A DNA stretch of 64,000 nucleotides. Source: Mactromeris polynyma. Lineage: Eukaryota > Mollusca > Bivalvia > Venerida > Mactridae. Of the stretch, positions 50,001 through 60,435 are shown in pieces. The notes beneath the pieces are model-generated. The model was not told the origin of the DNA, did no database searches, and saw nothing but the letters and a program-made list of their open reading frames with translations. The DNA lies in assembly GCA_032209605.1 (NCBI GenBank), contig JASFXZ010000001.1, positions 28,586,619 through 28,650,618 of the forward strand, read 5' to 3'. Position numbers and translations under genes: made by a program. Within the stretch, counting starts at the first letter, position 1. Every line of letters begins with the position of its first letter.

Positions 50001-51399
50001 AGACAATGTTTATTTAACCGCGCTTGTATAATGACATTGAAATCCAGGTTCTGAATGAAAAAAATGAAAAAAAGGAATAATATTGGATACAGATAAATGC
50101 GTGCAGTAATTAAATTTTGGAAACACAAAAATAATTTTACTGATGGCCTTATAGCTGAGTATTAGAATAATAAATCGCCTTCAGTATGCCTTGTATTAAA
50201 CTATTAATTTCACGTGTATGTTTGTATAGGTCACCATTTAATTATGATTGATAATGAGGATGCTTTAGACTTTTATTTCATTTTATAGTTTCATAATGAA
50301 TGTCATAGCGACTAGGCAATATCATATTGTGTCCGTCTTAGACATGCTCTTGGTACACATGTGTCCGTCTGGTAAAACTGTTAATATGCATTAAAACACT
50401 TCATCGAAAACTTATAGAATGAATTTACATTTGACTGTGGGTTACTATAGTTATGGGCTAAGGTAATGATTTTGTGTGTCTCTAGCCAGTCTAATGTCAG
50501 TTCGCTTCAATATCGCACGATCTCTCGGGGCAACAGTTGAACTGGTCAAATGTTAATGAAACACTTCTTGGTCATCATTAATGTCAAGACATCCTAACTA
50601 CACCGGAAGTAACTTTCGGATGTATGGTAGTATACGACTTGTTAGTATCACTATTAATATAATGATCTCAGTTATAAACGTTACTGGTCAGATGATACTC
50701 GTATTTCACATAGTTTCTTAAGCGCTGCTGGATCCATTTTCAAAAATCACATTTCAGATAACTTCGTCAAAACTTAGTAAAGATTCTAAAAATACACAAA
50801 AATGGCAAGTTAGCTATTATGACCAGTAACGCATTGAGTCAATAATAATACATCCTGCACAAAATTTAAAGTCTGTGATTCACAAGGAAATCAGCATTAT
50901 CTCTATATACACATATACAATGGTTTGTCAAAGCTATTTTCACCATGATTGTTTCCCCTTACATGGACGCCTGCTACCGCTCAATTTGTATACGTATTAT
51001 AAGTCCTGTTTCCGAATTCATTTGTCCTGTTCAAGAACATGCTCATATTCTCAGTTGTGCGAAATGCCTCAGTTGCCAGAAGCTGTTTCCGTACGTATGC
51101 TGAGCTGTGCGAAAATCTGTATGTATCTATTGCTCCGTGGTGCGATTTTTTGTGTATACTTAATGCTTAGCGAAATTCGATGTTGAGCATAATTTGTTTG
51201 TTAAAGAACGCTTAACCTACAGGTCAATGTATTTTAAATGCATCCGTCTGAGAAGATGAACACTCTGTGTCTTTCAGGAGCATTATACGACGCAACCGGA
51301 AATTACGTCACACCATTCGTTGTAGCTGGAATCGAGCAACTAGCCAGCGGTTTTTTGTTGTTTTTGATACCAGTGGTGCAGAAATGCTGTCATCAGTGA
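41083..51399 (+). CDS. Monocarboxylate transporter-like protein (SLC16/MCT family), copy 2, 7 exons
   Basis: Tandem paralogue of the gene at 24,670. Exons: 41083-41272, 45442-45585, 46091-46227 (see below), 46675-47266, 48081-48260, 49078-49203, 51278-51399. With the copy-1 structure it would encode 496 residues, one fewer than copy 1 (a GAT lost in the exon 4 loop). DGGWGW is kept, and no stop interrupts any exon. Intron 1 again has a GC donor and a minisatellite, plus a 1.2-kb inverted-repeat element. The AG before exon 3 has become AT, so exon 3 cannot start where it does in copy 1. A new AG 24 bases inside keeps the frame and would drop eight residues (GFGFAMMT) at the start of helix 4. 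It could therefore be a functional shortened variant or an early pseudogene. Intron 6 has a 1.2-kb insertion. Confidence 0.82.
41382..42592. mobile_element. 1.2-kb inverted-repeat element in intron 1 of transporter copy 2
   Basis: The left end ACCATGGAGAACTTAATATC and the inverted right end ACCATGGCGAAAATATCATG match with small gaps. Copy 1 lacks the whole segment: flanks TCAAAGA and GGTGGTAGCTCC correspond to 24,955-24,990. Inside are many near-palindromic CATGTTTGAACATG and CATGATCATC words and an inner copy of the right end near 42,360-42,385. There is no transposase frame. Confidence 0.7.
42687..45380. repeat. 36/35-bp minisatellite in intron 1 of transporter copy 2
   Basis: Same family and same two-part order as the array in copy 1: 36-bp units to about 43,625, then 35-bp units. 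A 324-bp higher-order repeat (nine units; for example CTTATACATCTGTACAATAA at 42,988 and 43,312) is specific to this copy. The 36-bp part again yields long artefactual frames on both strands (up to 342 codons). Confidence 0.96.
46089..46114 (+). promoter_or_regulatory. Mutated exon 3 acceptor and candidate replacement
   Basis: Copy 1 reads ATTTCAG|GTTTTGGG; copy 2 reads ATTTCATGTTTTGGG, so the AG is gone. In copy 2 a G-to-A change at 46113 (ACG to ACA, still Thr) makes GATGACAG|TACCAG. Cutting there removes 24 bases (46091-46114) and joins the last G of exon 2 to TA as GTA (Val), in the normal frame. Confidence 0.8.
49365..49613. repeat. CRE-bearing segment in transporter copy 2, intron 6
   Basis: Counterpart of 31,928-32,165. 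The acceptor-like start is weaker (GTTGTAG), while the GTAAGT site and TGACGTCA palindromes are kept. Confidence 0.65.
49614..50838. mobile_element. Insertion in intron 6 of transporter copy 2, with a tRNA-derived SINE
   Basis: Copy 1 runs straight from AAGAAAAGTTG to the ATAATAATACAT stretch, where copy 2 has 1.2 kb more. Inside, on the minus strand at 49,845-49,998, is a tRNA-like head (B box-like GTGGGTACAATCCCG, A box-like TAGTGGTTGTGGG) with a following SINE-like body. The rest is unassigned AT-rich DNA. Confidence 0.6.
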
Positions 51400-51542
51400 C
51401 ATGTAAGTGAGCATGGGATTCACTTTAAAAGGTTATGAGATGGTAGCCGTCATGCGGTGATTGTCAGGAAACTTACGCCGCCTTTAGAATATTTGAATAC
51501 ACATTTACCTGTGCAAATTGGGACGCTTGGAATCGTTTGTTC

Positions 51543-51548
51543 AATAAA
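51543..51548 (+). terminator. Probable poly(A) signal of transporter copy 2
   Basis: AATAAA lies about 145 bases after the TGA at 51,397-51,399. Sequence after the stop differs from copy 1, so the duplication ends close to the stop codon. Confidence 0.5.
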
Positions 51549-52230
51549 TTTACATGTATATAGAATAACTTCATGAAATGTGATATTTCCTCAAATTCAG
51601 CAACATTATAGTAAATCCTATACACTTGCTATCATTATTCACGATTAATTGGTTACTAATCTTCTGACCGATAATCGGTCGTTAATCGGTTAATCCGGCT
51701 TAATTAATATTATGTTCTACTCCGTCCTGACATTTTCACACAGTTGTGGACGAATATGTCTGCAGCTTATACCTCTGGACATTTGACTACCTATCTCAGC
51801 TGTTTGCTGTCGGATTTTCTCCATTATACCACGTGGCATCATAAAATCGGCTGTTTTAAAATGAATTATTGTAACGACTGACTGACAAATGGTCTGTCTT
51901 CTTTCCACCACATAGTCCGTACGTATTGGTTTACATGTACATGTATTTAAATATAACTATAACAGTATTGTTAGACCATTTTATTTATTTTTCATATACG
52001 TAAAACATATATTCGTAGCAATACTAGATTATGACAAATCATGTCAAAATTGTTGATACTGCAATTGGTAGTAATACTGATTGGGTACATCTCATCCACT
52101 GTATGAATGTGGCGACAAGCAACGGCTGATATCCAAACTTAAATAAAAGAAATATGTATTGTTAGTTTGTTTTCTACGAACTTATTTATTTAACGTCTAT
52201 TTTGAGACAATATATGTTTACTTAAATAAC

Positions 52231-52381
52231 TACGGTGGCATAGAGGTGACATCTGTGAAATTATTTTGATCTCGTGGCCACGACTTACTTACTCGTTCCC
52301 ACGACATAATTTTTCGTTACCACGCCTTAGTATCTCCTGGCCATGACTTAACTATCACGTTATCACGACATGCAAACCGTA
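52231..52381. mobile_element. Degenerate palindrome-array element, third family member
   Basis: TACGGTGGCATAGAGGTGAC at the left matches the ends of the elements at 61,437 and 63,252. The right end is weak (GCAAACCGTA). The internal palindromes read CTCGTGGCCACGA rather than CTCGTGCGCACGA and are partly decayed. Confidence 0.55.
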
Positions 52382-52509
52382 AAATATATTAGTACAACCT
52401 AGCTCTCCTGAAGGAAATGCCAATTTCGACTGTTGTTGATAGATCGTACATGTAGGGGCGGCAAGTTTCATTTGGTGGTATATATTTACCGAGTGAAAAT
52501 TAATAATGG

Positions 52510-53132
52510 GTTTGTTTGAAGAGAAGTTGTTGCTCAAGAGAGGGCTGCTCCGGAGAGGTTGTTGCTCAAGAGAGGGCTACTCCGGAGAGGTTGTTGCTCA
52601 AGAGAGGGCTGCTCCGGAGAGGTTGTTGCTCAAGAGAGGGCTGCTCCGGAGAGGTTGTTGCTCAAGAGAGGGCTGCTCCGGAGAGGTTGTTGCTCAAGAG
52701 AGGGCTGCTCCGGAGAGGTTGTTGCTCAATAGAGGGCTGCTCCGGAGAGGTTGTTGCTCTAGAGAGGGCTGCTCCGGAGAGGTTGTTGCTCAAGAGAGGG
52801 CTGCTCCGGAGAGGTTGTTGCTCAAGAGAGGGCTGCTCCGGAGAGGTTGTTGCTCAAGAGAGGGCTGCTCCGGAGAGTTTGTTGCTCTAGAGAGGGCTGC
52901 TCCGGAGAGGTTGTTGCTCAAGAGAGGGCTGCTCCGGAGAGTTTGTTGCTCTAGAGAGGGCTGCTCCGGAGAGGTTGTTGCTCAAGAGAGGGCTGCTCCG
53001 GAGAGGTTGTTGCTCAGGAGAGGGCTGCTCCGGAGAGGTTGTTGCTCAAGAGAGGGCTGCACCGGAGAGGTTGTTGCTCAAGAGAGGGCTGCTCCGGAGA
53101 GGTTGTTGCTCAAGAGAGGGCTGCTCCAGAGG
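52510..53132. repeat. 32-bp minisatellite (about 19 units)
   Basis: The unit is GAGAGGTTGTTGCTCAAGAG plus AGGGCTGCTCCG, almost without divergence. The unit has no stop in any plus-strand frame, so a 210-codon frame runs through the array as a 32-residue repeat made by reading all three frames in turn (LLLKRGLLRRGCCSREG...). There is no splice, promoter or family support for a protein. Confidence 0.95.
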
Positions 53133-54944
53133 GGTTGAACAGTATTCGCCCTCGATATCTGTTTCATGTGTGTCTAATTACCTGCCCCTTAGTTAAGTAT
53201 TGTGCATTCCATGGGGGAAACTTTACATTAGAAATGCACAGCTTTACCCTTAGACCCTCTTGTTATGTTAGTTAGTGTTGGCTGAAGGAACAATCGTTCA
53301 GAAACAGTCGAAACAGTCATGGATGACTGTGCATGTTAATAATTATTTAAAGAGGACTTTACTCAGTATAACGATAAAACGCACATTTTTTATGTTCATT
53401 GTATGTTTTATAACTGAGTTACAGGCTTTTATGTTGGGAAGTTTGTGTTTAGAAATAAATGCATAAATTGCGCATGTTGTACAAATAGAATTATCAGCTG
53501 CAGACTAATGGCCTTCTAATACATACATTTATTTACAACCACAAGCTTACAGCTATAGAGTTAAGTACACTATGTCTCCAACTGATGCAAAGTATTACCA
53601 TGACAATATATATGTTTGTACAGGGGCTCATAAGCCACATGGCTGGGTGTCAAGTCACAACTGTATTGATACTGTATATATTGCTTGTAATTTTTACATG
53701 TGACACTATTGTAACCAATATAACTGTAATTGAATTGTGTAAGTAAATGGATGAAATTGTGCATAGTACTTCTATTTTGTACGTTTCCCACTAAATTATA
53801 TGGCAATACTGTTCTATATTTTTTTTTAAGCGTAAACCTTGCTACGCAATACCTAGCCTATTCCAAAAAGCTCGTTCCGAAAAAAACCTCAAAGCCAGAT
53901 AATAGACAATGTATCATTTCACATGTTTTAATGAGGTAAGCATGATCAACTAAACAACATGTTTCTTTATATAACATTAAAATAGCTCAAAACCAAGGCA
54001 TACGCTGACCATTAACAAAACTATTAAATGGCAAGTCCTTAATTAATCTGGTATTTACTATTTAATGTAACTTATTTAGTTGTTTTATTGCATACTAACC
54101 CGCCATTTTGTAATTACTTTATGACATAAAGTAGTCTGAAACGATGAACTAGACTTGTACAGGTGTACATTGAAACGATGAACTAGACTTGTACAGGTGT
54201 ACATCGGCTTAGTTCGAAAGTTCAATTCATTTGACGATCGTAAATGTTTTAATTTACTATACTAAAAATCAATAAGTGATGAATGCAAAAGCTTTTATTA
54301 TTATATGTGTGATGTTATATTGTCCACACCCAATGTAAATAGTTCTATCACTGTTTCTATTTAAAGCATATTTTTATCTGTCATTTTTCTTGGTTCTTGG
54401 GGAGGGCCTTAATAACGTAGTGTACAAAACAATGCAATACAATATTATTATATTATTATAAAAGGTTTTCAGAAACCGTATGTGAATGACAACTTGGGGG
54501 TTAGTACTGTTTTGTCCAGTATAAACAATTGTGATAATAAGCACAAAAATACACATCGAATTTATATTTTCATATTTATCATTTTGTATAATCTATTTAT
54601 ATAATGTGTGATCCTTAGAGCGACCGATAGCCATTAATGAAGTATTGACTCTGAAACTTCAATACACTAAGTGATTGAATAGGAGATTTTGAGGAAAGAA
54701 TAGTCACTAGTTCACGTGACGTCATCATCAAACAGAATTTGTTTCATCCAATCATATTACAGAATCCATAGATACACAACATGCCAATATAACGTGCAGC
54801 GATAGAAATTAGCAAATACGGATTAGCCACACACAAAAGATAACATCAATCGAGACAGGTGATATAAACATGTGAACAAACAGATTAATTTCGCAGTGTG
54901 ACGTCACGTGAGGTATGGTAAAATGTATTACCTATATTCGTTGT
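53133..54944. other. Gene-free stretch
   Basis: No exon was recognised. A 34-bp unit beginning TGAAACGATGAACTAGAC is duplicated in tandem at 54,137-54,204. Two perfect TGACGTCA palindromes lie at 54,717-54,724 (overlapping a CACGTG) and 54,899-54,906, close to the end of the next gene. Confidence 0.4.
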
Positions 54945-56279
54945 TTAATCACAACATGGATTGGCGGTGATTACGCTGAATCCACCACCTCCCGATGAAC
55001 TATCGCCACCATTCCCTGTTGTCGATGGGTTAAGAGCCGACAACAATATCGGTATGGCAAACATTAAGTACATTAACTCGTCTGCAATAGAAACAAACAT
55101 ACGATCATGATGATATGAGGCCTGTTATGGGATTTTCAACCTCTTTTGTAAGTGATGTCATTTCAAGAAAACTCAACATGTGACGTCACTATTTGCAAGC
55201 AGGGAACAATATTTACTCCAAATGGTCACTTCGTTTTCATATTGCCATATGGGGCAAATATTGATTACTGTCAGTACATGGTGACGTCATATGCTCAATT
55301 ACTGATTTAAGTGTACACAGCCGAAATCTTGGTCGGAAATTCGTGGGTTCGAATTCCGCCGTGGAGGGGCGTTTTCCACGGGCTTCACAATACTTGAATT
55401 AAGCACGTGTATTGGAAAGAAATTCAAAATGCTTTAATGGAGCGTGATTAGTGTTAGTGGTAATCTAACTTGCTGTACAATCGATGTTTTAGTCCCAATA
55501 ATAATGGTCGCGAATAAAAATTTGATTAAAAAAATCTCCATTATTTTTATAATAATTATTTTGATCAAACCTACGACTTTCGTTATCGTTTTTCTTCAAA
55601 GACGGAAAAGAAAATACCATTGTCTATAAAAGTAAGTTTCAAACCGTTTCTCATATACATTTATGCGATAAAATATACGGTAATATTGACCCATCGATGG
55701 TCAAGATTTGAATGAGCTTGGTTTGGGATTGTACACAATTCGTAAGCCGTGCATTGATCGCCATGCGTGTCTCAAAGACTGAGACTGTGTCACCTGTCCG
55801 TTCTAGCCTTAAATTGGAATATTCCATTTTTGGAAACAGGCAATGAGCGATAAGCTTTGAAACTTGGGTAGTTACAGTCATTCGTTCTATCATACATGAT
55901 TGCGTTCTAAGTCTGATATCGTTCCGCCTCTCACGATGGTGTAAAAGATAGAACACAGTCCACGCCATTCGTTTCCGATTTATTCCTCGAAATTAATTTG
56001 TTTTAAAATTATAATACACAAATTTAAAAAGGTCCCTTTATAAGGAAACAGAAAATTTCGTGCTAAAAACAAAGATGTTTAGAAAATATGTTATTAATAC
56101 TCACAGATTCGGTTTTCGTTTGGTGCATCTTCGACTAAAACATGATTGAGTTTTACACTTGGTCGGGAAGTGTCGAGTTTTACTGGTATTAATAGATTAG
56201 GTTTCTTGGGGTGTGGTATATACATGGCCCCTACTAGACTGACCAGTAAAACTAGGAAACATACGGTAGACAGTCTCAT
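54945..56279 (-). CDS. Small secreted/membrane peptide gene A (unrecognised family)
   Basis: I do not recognise this family. Two coding exons on the minus strand: 56105-56279 and 54945-55081 (TAA at 54945). They are joined at GAATCT|GTGAGT and TTGCAG|ACGAG in phase 1, so the intron splits a Tyr codon. The product is 103 residues. Residues 1-19 form a clear signal peptide (MRLSTVCFLVLLVSLVGAM). A basic/Pro-rich stretch (HPKKPNLLIPVKLD) follows. Exon 2 opens with YELMYLMFAIPILLSAL, a second hydrophobic segment, then TGNGGDSSSGGGG, and ends NPCCD. An acceptor 11 bases upstream of the ATG (exon edge 56290) implies an untranslated first exon further right. The plan matches gene B at 60,423-61,363. 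It probably enters the secretory pathway; mature peptide, ligand or antimicrobial roles are all only possible. The intron carries a fragment derived from the transporter introns. Confidence 0.6.
55111..55290. repeat. Relic of the CRE-bearing transporter intron segment
   Basis: GATATGAGGCCTGTTATGGG through the GTAAGT site, TGACGTCAC and AATGGTCACTTCGTTTTCAT parallels 31,960-32,140 and 49,410-49,580 with more divergence. It lies in the intron of peptide gene A, so this segment is either a mobile repeat or a stray piece of a transporter duplicate. Confidence 0.7.
55300..55390 (+). repeat. tRNA-derived fragment
   Basis: A B box-like GTGGGTTCGAATTCCGCC follows a poorly conserved 5' half. It is probably the head of a decayed SINE, not a tRNA gene. 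Confidence 0.4.
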
Positions 56280-57296
56280 ACTGACGTTATCTGTAAATTG
56301 ACAAGTTGATGCATATAATTTATACTAACAAAGCTTACTAAAACATTTATTTCGCCATCCTTTTCACGCATATCATGGCATTCAGCAACTATTTAATTCG
56401 GTCATCGTTTAAGATTTGTTGTTGTTGTAAAACATACTAGTACCCATCATAGATAAAACGCATCAAATTTGGCGGAAAAAGCGCCGTATTCGAATCCTAT
56501 TTGATAAGTCTTGATGTCTTCATTGATACTAAATCTGGAAATTATGTTATGAATGGAACATTAAGCGATGCGTGTCTTTGTTGGTTGAATATATTTATAT
56601 GTTTTACAAAGTTGAGACAATAAAAAAGAATATGCCTACCTTACTGTCGCCAGCCGTCCACAATCCATCCACTTCACCATGCCATACATGTATACACGGA
56701 ACTTCACTATAATGTTACCTTATCGTGAACTGTTCAAACCAGTGAAAATGTCATTCCGACATAAATTTTCATTTGACGTGCGATTTATGAGAGGATTGTC
56801 TTTAATGATGTTATCAAAAATTGCGGAGAACAGTTAATCGTTTTTCTTATTCAGTTAAGGTGATAAAGCATATTCTAATGTTTGTTTCTGGTGTTGAGCA
56901 TTTTCGAAGAAAAGCCACCGCGAAAATCACCTGAGACGTTTTAGTACGCTCATCATTTTAATTTGAAATGGAATTCAACAAATTGTCATTGTGGAAGCCA
57001 TAAATCCGAATACAAATACAACTCTTATAGAATTAGTCTACATCGCATAACGGAAAACTTATAACTAGTTATTCATTTTACGTATTTAAAAACAATTTGT
57101 GATGATTTTCCTTGTGGCAATTTTTTTTTTTAAATGTGTATATATCTATTTTCTAACAATATAGCTGCCTCTTGAAGCGAAGTAAAACTTGATCTTAGAC
57201 TCTTAATATTATCAAACTGCATTGAGCAATCATTGTTGAATGGTGAACTCTTTATACAGGTACTGCACGAGACACTCGTGTTATAGAGCACCTGTG

Positions 57297-57566
57297 GCCG
57301 CGGCCGTGGTCCAGTGCTTAGTGCACTGGACTTGTAACCCGGAGATCCGGGTTCGATTCCCGATCGTGGCAGGTCATACCCTTCCATGAAAATGTGACAA
57401 AAATATCGATTTTCCTCCACATGTGGAGAAGTTGCCGGCTCCTTGTGGAAGGGTAAGTTAGTACTGGTAAGAATTCAGTCCAGGAAAAACTGGTTAGGTG
57501 AACCGGCCGCCGTATATAACTGAAATATCGTTGAGAAACGGCGTTAAACCCGATGAAACAAACAAA
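57297..57566 (+). mobile_element. tRNA-derived SINE with target-site duplications
   Basis: The head is tRNA-Thr(TGU)-like (CACTGGACTTGTAACCCGG, then CGGGTTCGATTCCC as B box). The body ends GAGAAACGGCGTTAAACCC and ATGAAACAAACAAA. Flanking direct repeats GCACCTGTG (57288-57296) and GCGCCTGTG (57567-57575) differ at one base, which marks a fairly young insertion. The tail style is familiar from bivalve SINEs. Confidence 0.85.
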
Positions 57567-57599
57567 GCGCCTGTGTGCGTGGTTTAGACACAGTCATGT

Positions 57600-58829
57600 G
57601 TTTGTATTTGACAGGAGCTGTAAAAGAAATTTCATCAAATAAGTATGGCATATTATTACGTTTAATATGATTTACGATTTGCAATGCACCATTTCCGGGC
57701 GCAACATTTTACTTTTTTGAAACATTTATTATTTTGCCCTATGTTGGTATATACGGTATCTTAATATACTCATGTACATGATTTAGTATATACGTCGTCT
57801 GTATCATTTCGACATAATTATGGTGTGATTGACATTTTTGATTGACATGATCAGCTTGTCAGCCATTAGTCGATATTTAATAGACACACCTAAATCAATT
57901 AAAAGTCATTTAGAACATTCCAAAATGTTTTATACATGAAGTTTCGGTTCTTTTCGGAAATAGTCGGTACTTTCCGGCGAGTAAACGCTCAGTACGGATT
58001 GTTATGTTTGAATAGAAGAGAATTCTGGGATAGTCAGGAACGAGGTAAATAGTTTTTACATCGAAAACAACACTTTATATTTTAGAGTAATATCAAATAA
58101 CTGAATATTGGTAAAAGCTACTTAAATATTAGATAAATAGAAAATATATAAATATATACCATTAATGTTAAATACGAGAAATTTATTATTTCTAAATTAG
58201 TAAATGGCAAATAAAAACATGTACCAAGGAATTTGAAATGAAATATTTCTTTATTGTAAATGTCCATTGTCGTCATCAGGCATTGTCCAGATGGCTGAGT
58301 GTAAAACTATTTTTTGCTGCTCAATATGACTTCTTACGTTTACAATGCTGGGTAAAATGATTTTATTGTTTGCAATTGTATCATCCTACAAAACTTCCTC
58401 CGATCCTCATATCATCTTTCCAATATGGACTTAAGTCGTAGCTCGGAAAGAGCAGATGATGAATTTCTACAGATGTATTAAAAGAAGGGGAGTAGATTCA
58501 GATAGACTGTGTAGGCCGGGGCCTATACCTATTTCGAAAAATCGAAATAATAAAATGGTCAAAACTGCAATAAGATATTTAATGTATGTTTTTGATGTTA
58601 TTGTAAGCATATTTACCGGAACTAAATATGTCCCAAAACGCATCTCTGACGATATAGATACACTTTTTTCGGGGAGACAGTGCCCCCATCCCCCCTAATA
58701 CTAGGCCCATAAATCAATTTCAGCTAAGTTACGTCCCTGAAAAGGTCAGAAATCAGCGTGTAACGTTATCTTTCATTTGGCAAGGGAACTTTTTGTGCTT
58801 TTTCGAATGTGCCGGCGGCGTATATATTT
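57600..58829. other. Gene-free stretch
   Basis: No exon or repeat array was recognised. An 80-codon plus-strand frame at 58,456-58,698 has no signal peptide, family motif or splice support and is left uncalled. Confidence 0.35.
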
Positions 58830-59632
58830 TTGACTTGACATCTGGCATCGCGCCGTATAGATTTTAAGCTTGACATCTGGCATCGCGCCGTATAGATTTT
58901 TAGCTTGACATCTGGCATCGCGCCGTATAGATTTTTAGCTTGACATCTGGCATCGCGCCGTATAGATTTTTAGCTTGACATCTGGCATCGCGGCGTATAG
59001 ATTTTTAGCTTGACATCTGGCATCGCGCCGTATAGATTTTTAGCTTGACATCTGGCATCGCGGCGTATAGATTTTTAGCTTGACATATGGCATCGCGCCG
59101 TATAGATTTTTAGCTTGACATCTGGCATCGCGCCGTATAGATTTTTGGCTTGATATCTGGCATCGCGCCGAATAGATTTTTAGCTTGACATCTGGCATCA
59201 CACCGTATATATTTTTGACTTGACATCTGGCATCGCGGCGTATAGATTTTTGGCTTGATATCTAGCATCGCGCCGTATAGACTTTTGGCTTGACATCTGG
59301 CATCGCGGCGTATAGATTTTTAGCTTGACATCTGGCATCGCGGCGTATAGATTTTTGGCTTGATATCTGGCATCGCGGCGTATAGATTTTTGGCTTGACA
59401 TCTCACATCGTGCCGTATAAATTTTTGGCTTGACATCTCACATCGCGGCGTATAGATTTTTGGCTTAACATCTGACATCGTGCCGTATAGATTTTGGCTT
59501 GATATCTGGCATCGCGGCGTTTAGATTTTTGGCTTGACATCTCACATCGTGCCGTATAGAGTTTTGGCTTGATATCTAGCAACGCGCCGTACAGATTTTT
59601 GGCTTGATATTTGGCATCGCAGCGTACATAAA
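58830..59632. repeat. 35-bp minisatellite (about 22 units)
   Basis: The unit is AGCTTGACATCTGGCATCGC plus GCCGTATAGATTTTT. GCGCCG/GCGGCG and AGCTTG/GGCTTG variants alternate, and units drift toward the right end. It lies between the two small peptide genes. Confidence 0.95.
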
Positions 59633-60435
59633 TTTCTTTCGCCGCGGTTCACGCGGTGTTTTGTTTACGTTTAGCAACATGGGGCACAGCACGCCAAATG
59701 TAAAACCTTCGAAAACTTTAGCGGTAAAATAATTGTCATTGTGAGGGACAGCGCTGTTTTCATTGATCTAGCCTAATATACTAATCGAGACGTTCATTTC
59801 AGAGGACAAATAACCAGTTCGGCTAGACATACTATAAAGATGGTACGGTTTGATCAAAACTACTAGTATATCGTTGGTTCCAAATTTTACGCACTTTTAT
59901 TACATATAGCATTTATACTCATTGACATCATATTTAAAACGATCAGACCAAAACAATTGGCACTTACCTTTTCAACATTTCACACTCGCGGCCTTAACAA
60001 CACCGCGGTAGTGGCGTACATAGTTTGCATACACTCAAAGTCTAACCTGTTGTTAATACAATGCAACCTCCCTAGAGCAACACCCCTAGGGAAATGTATA
60101 ATAATACTTTGACTGTTTTGAGTGTTTACTTACTACAGGTAAATTTTTACTATTTGTGGAGAAAGGTTGTTATTCTAAAAGGGGATCAATGGGTCGTATT
60201 GTATTAAGCACAAGACAGGTTAGGTTATTTTATGAACATTGCGTTATGTAAAGACAACCTTTCAAAGTGTTTGATAGTACCCCAATTTTCGTTTTTTCCT
60301 GGATGGATCAATTACTTTTTAAGACTTTTAGACTTTGTAAAACACGGGCCAATTTCAGAGGGTCAAAAACGCCATTTTAAGGATAATGGCATGTTTTTCA
60401 TTTAGTGCCTTACATTTTTCAGAACAAAACGAGGC

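Noticed and set aside
52506..53138. A 210-codon Cys/Arg-rich frame as a possible antimicrobial or structural protein
   Set aside because: Pure 32-bp tandem repeat read through all three phases; no signal peptide, splice sites or family match.
55444..55629. Hydrophobic 61-codon frame in the intron of peptide gene A
   Set aside because: Ile-rich because of local AT-richness; opposite strand to the gene and no exon signals.
58456..58698. An 80-codon plus-strand frame
   Set aside because: No splice context, signal peptide or recognisable motif.
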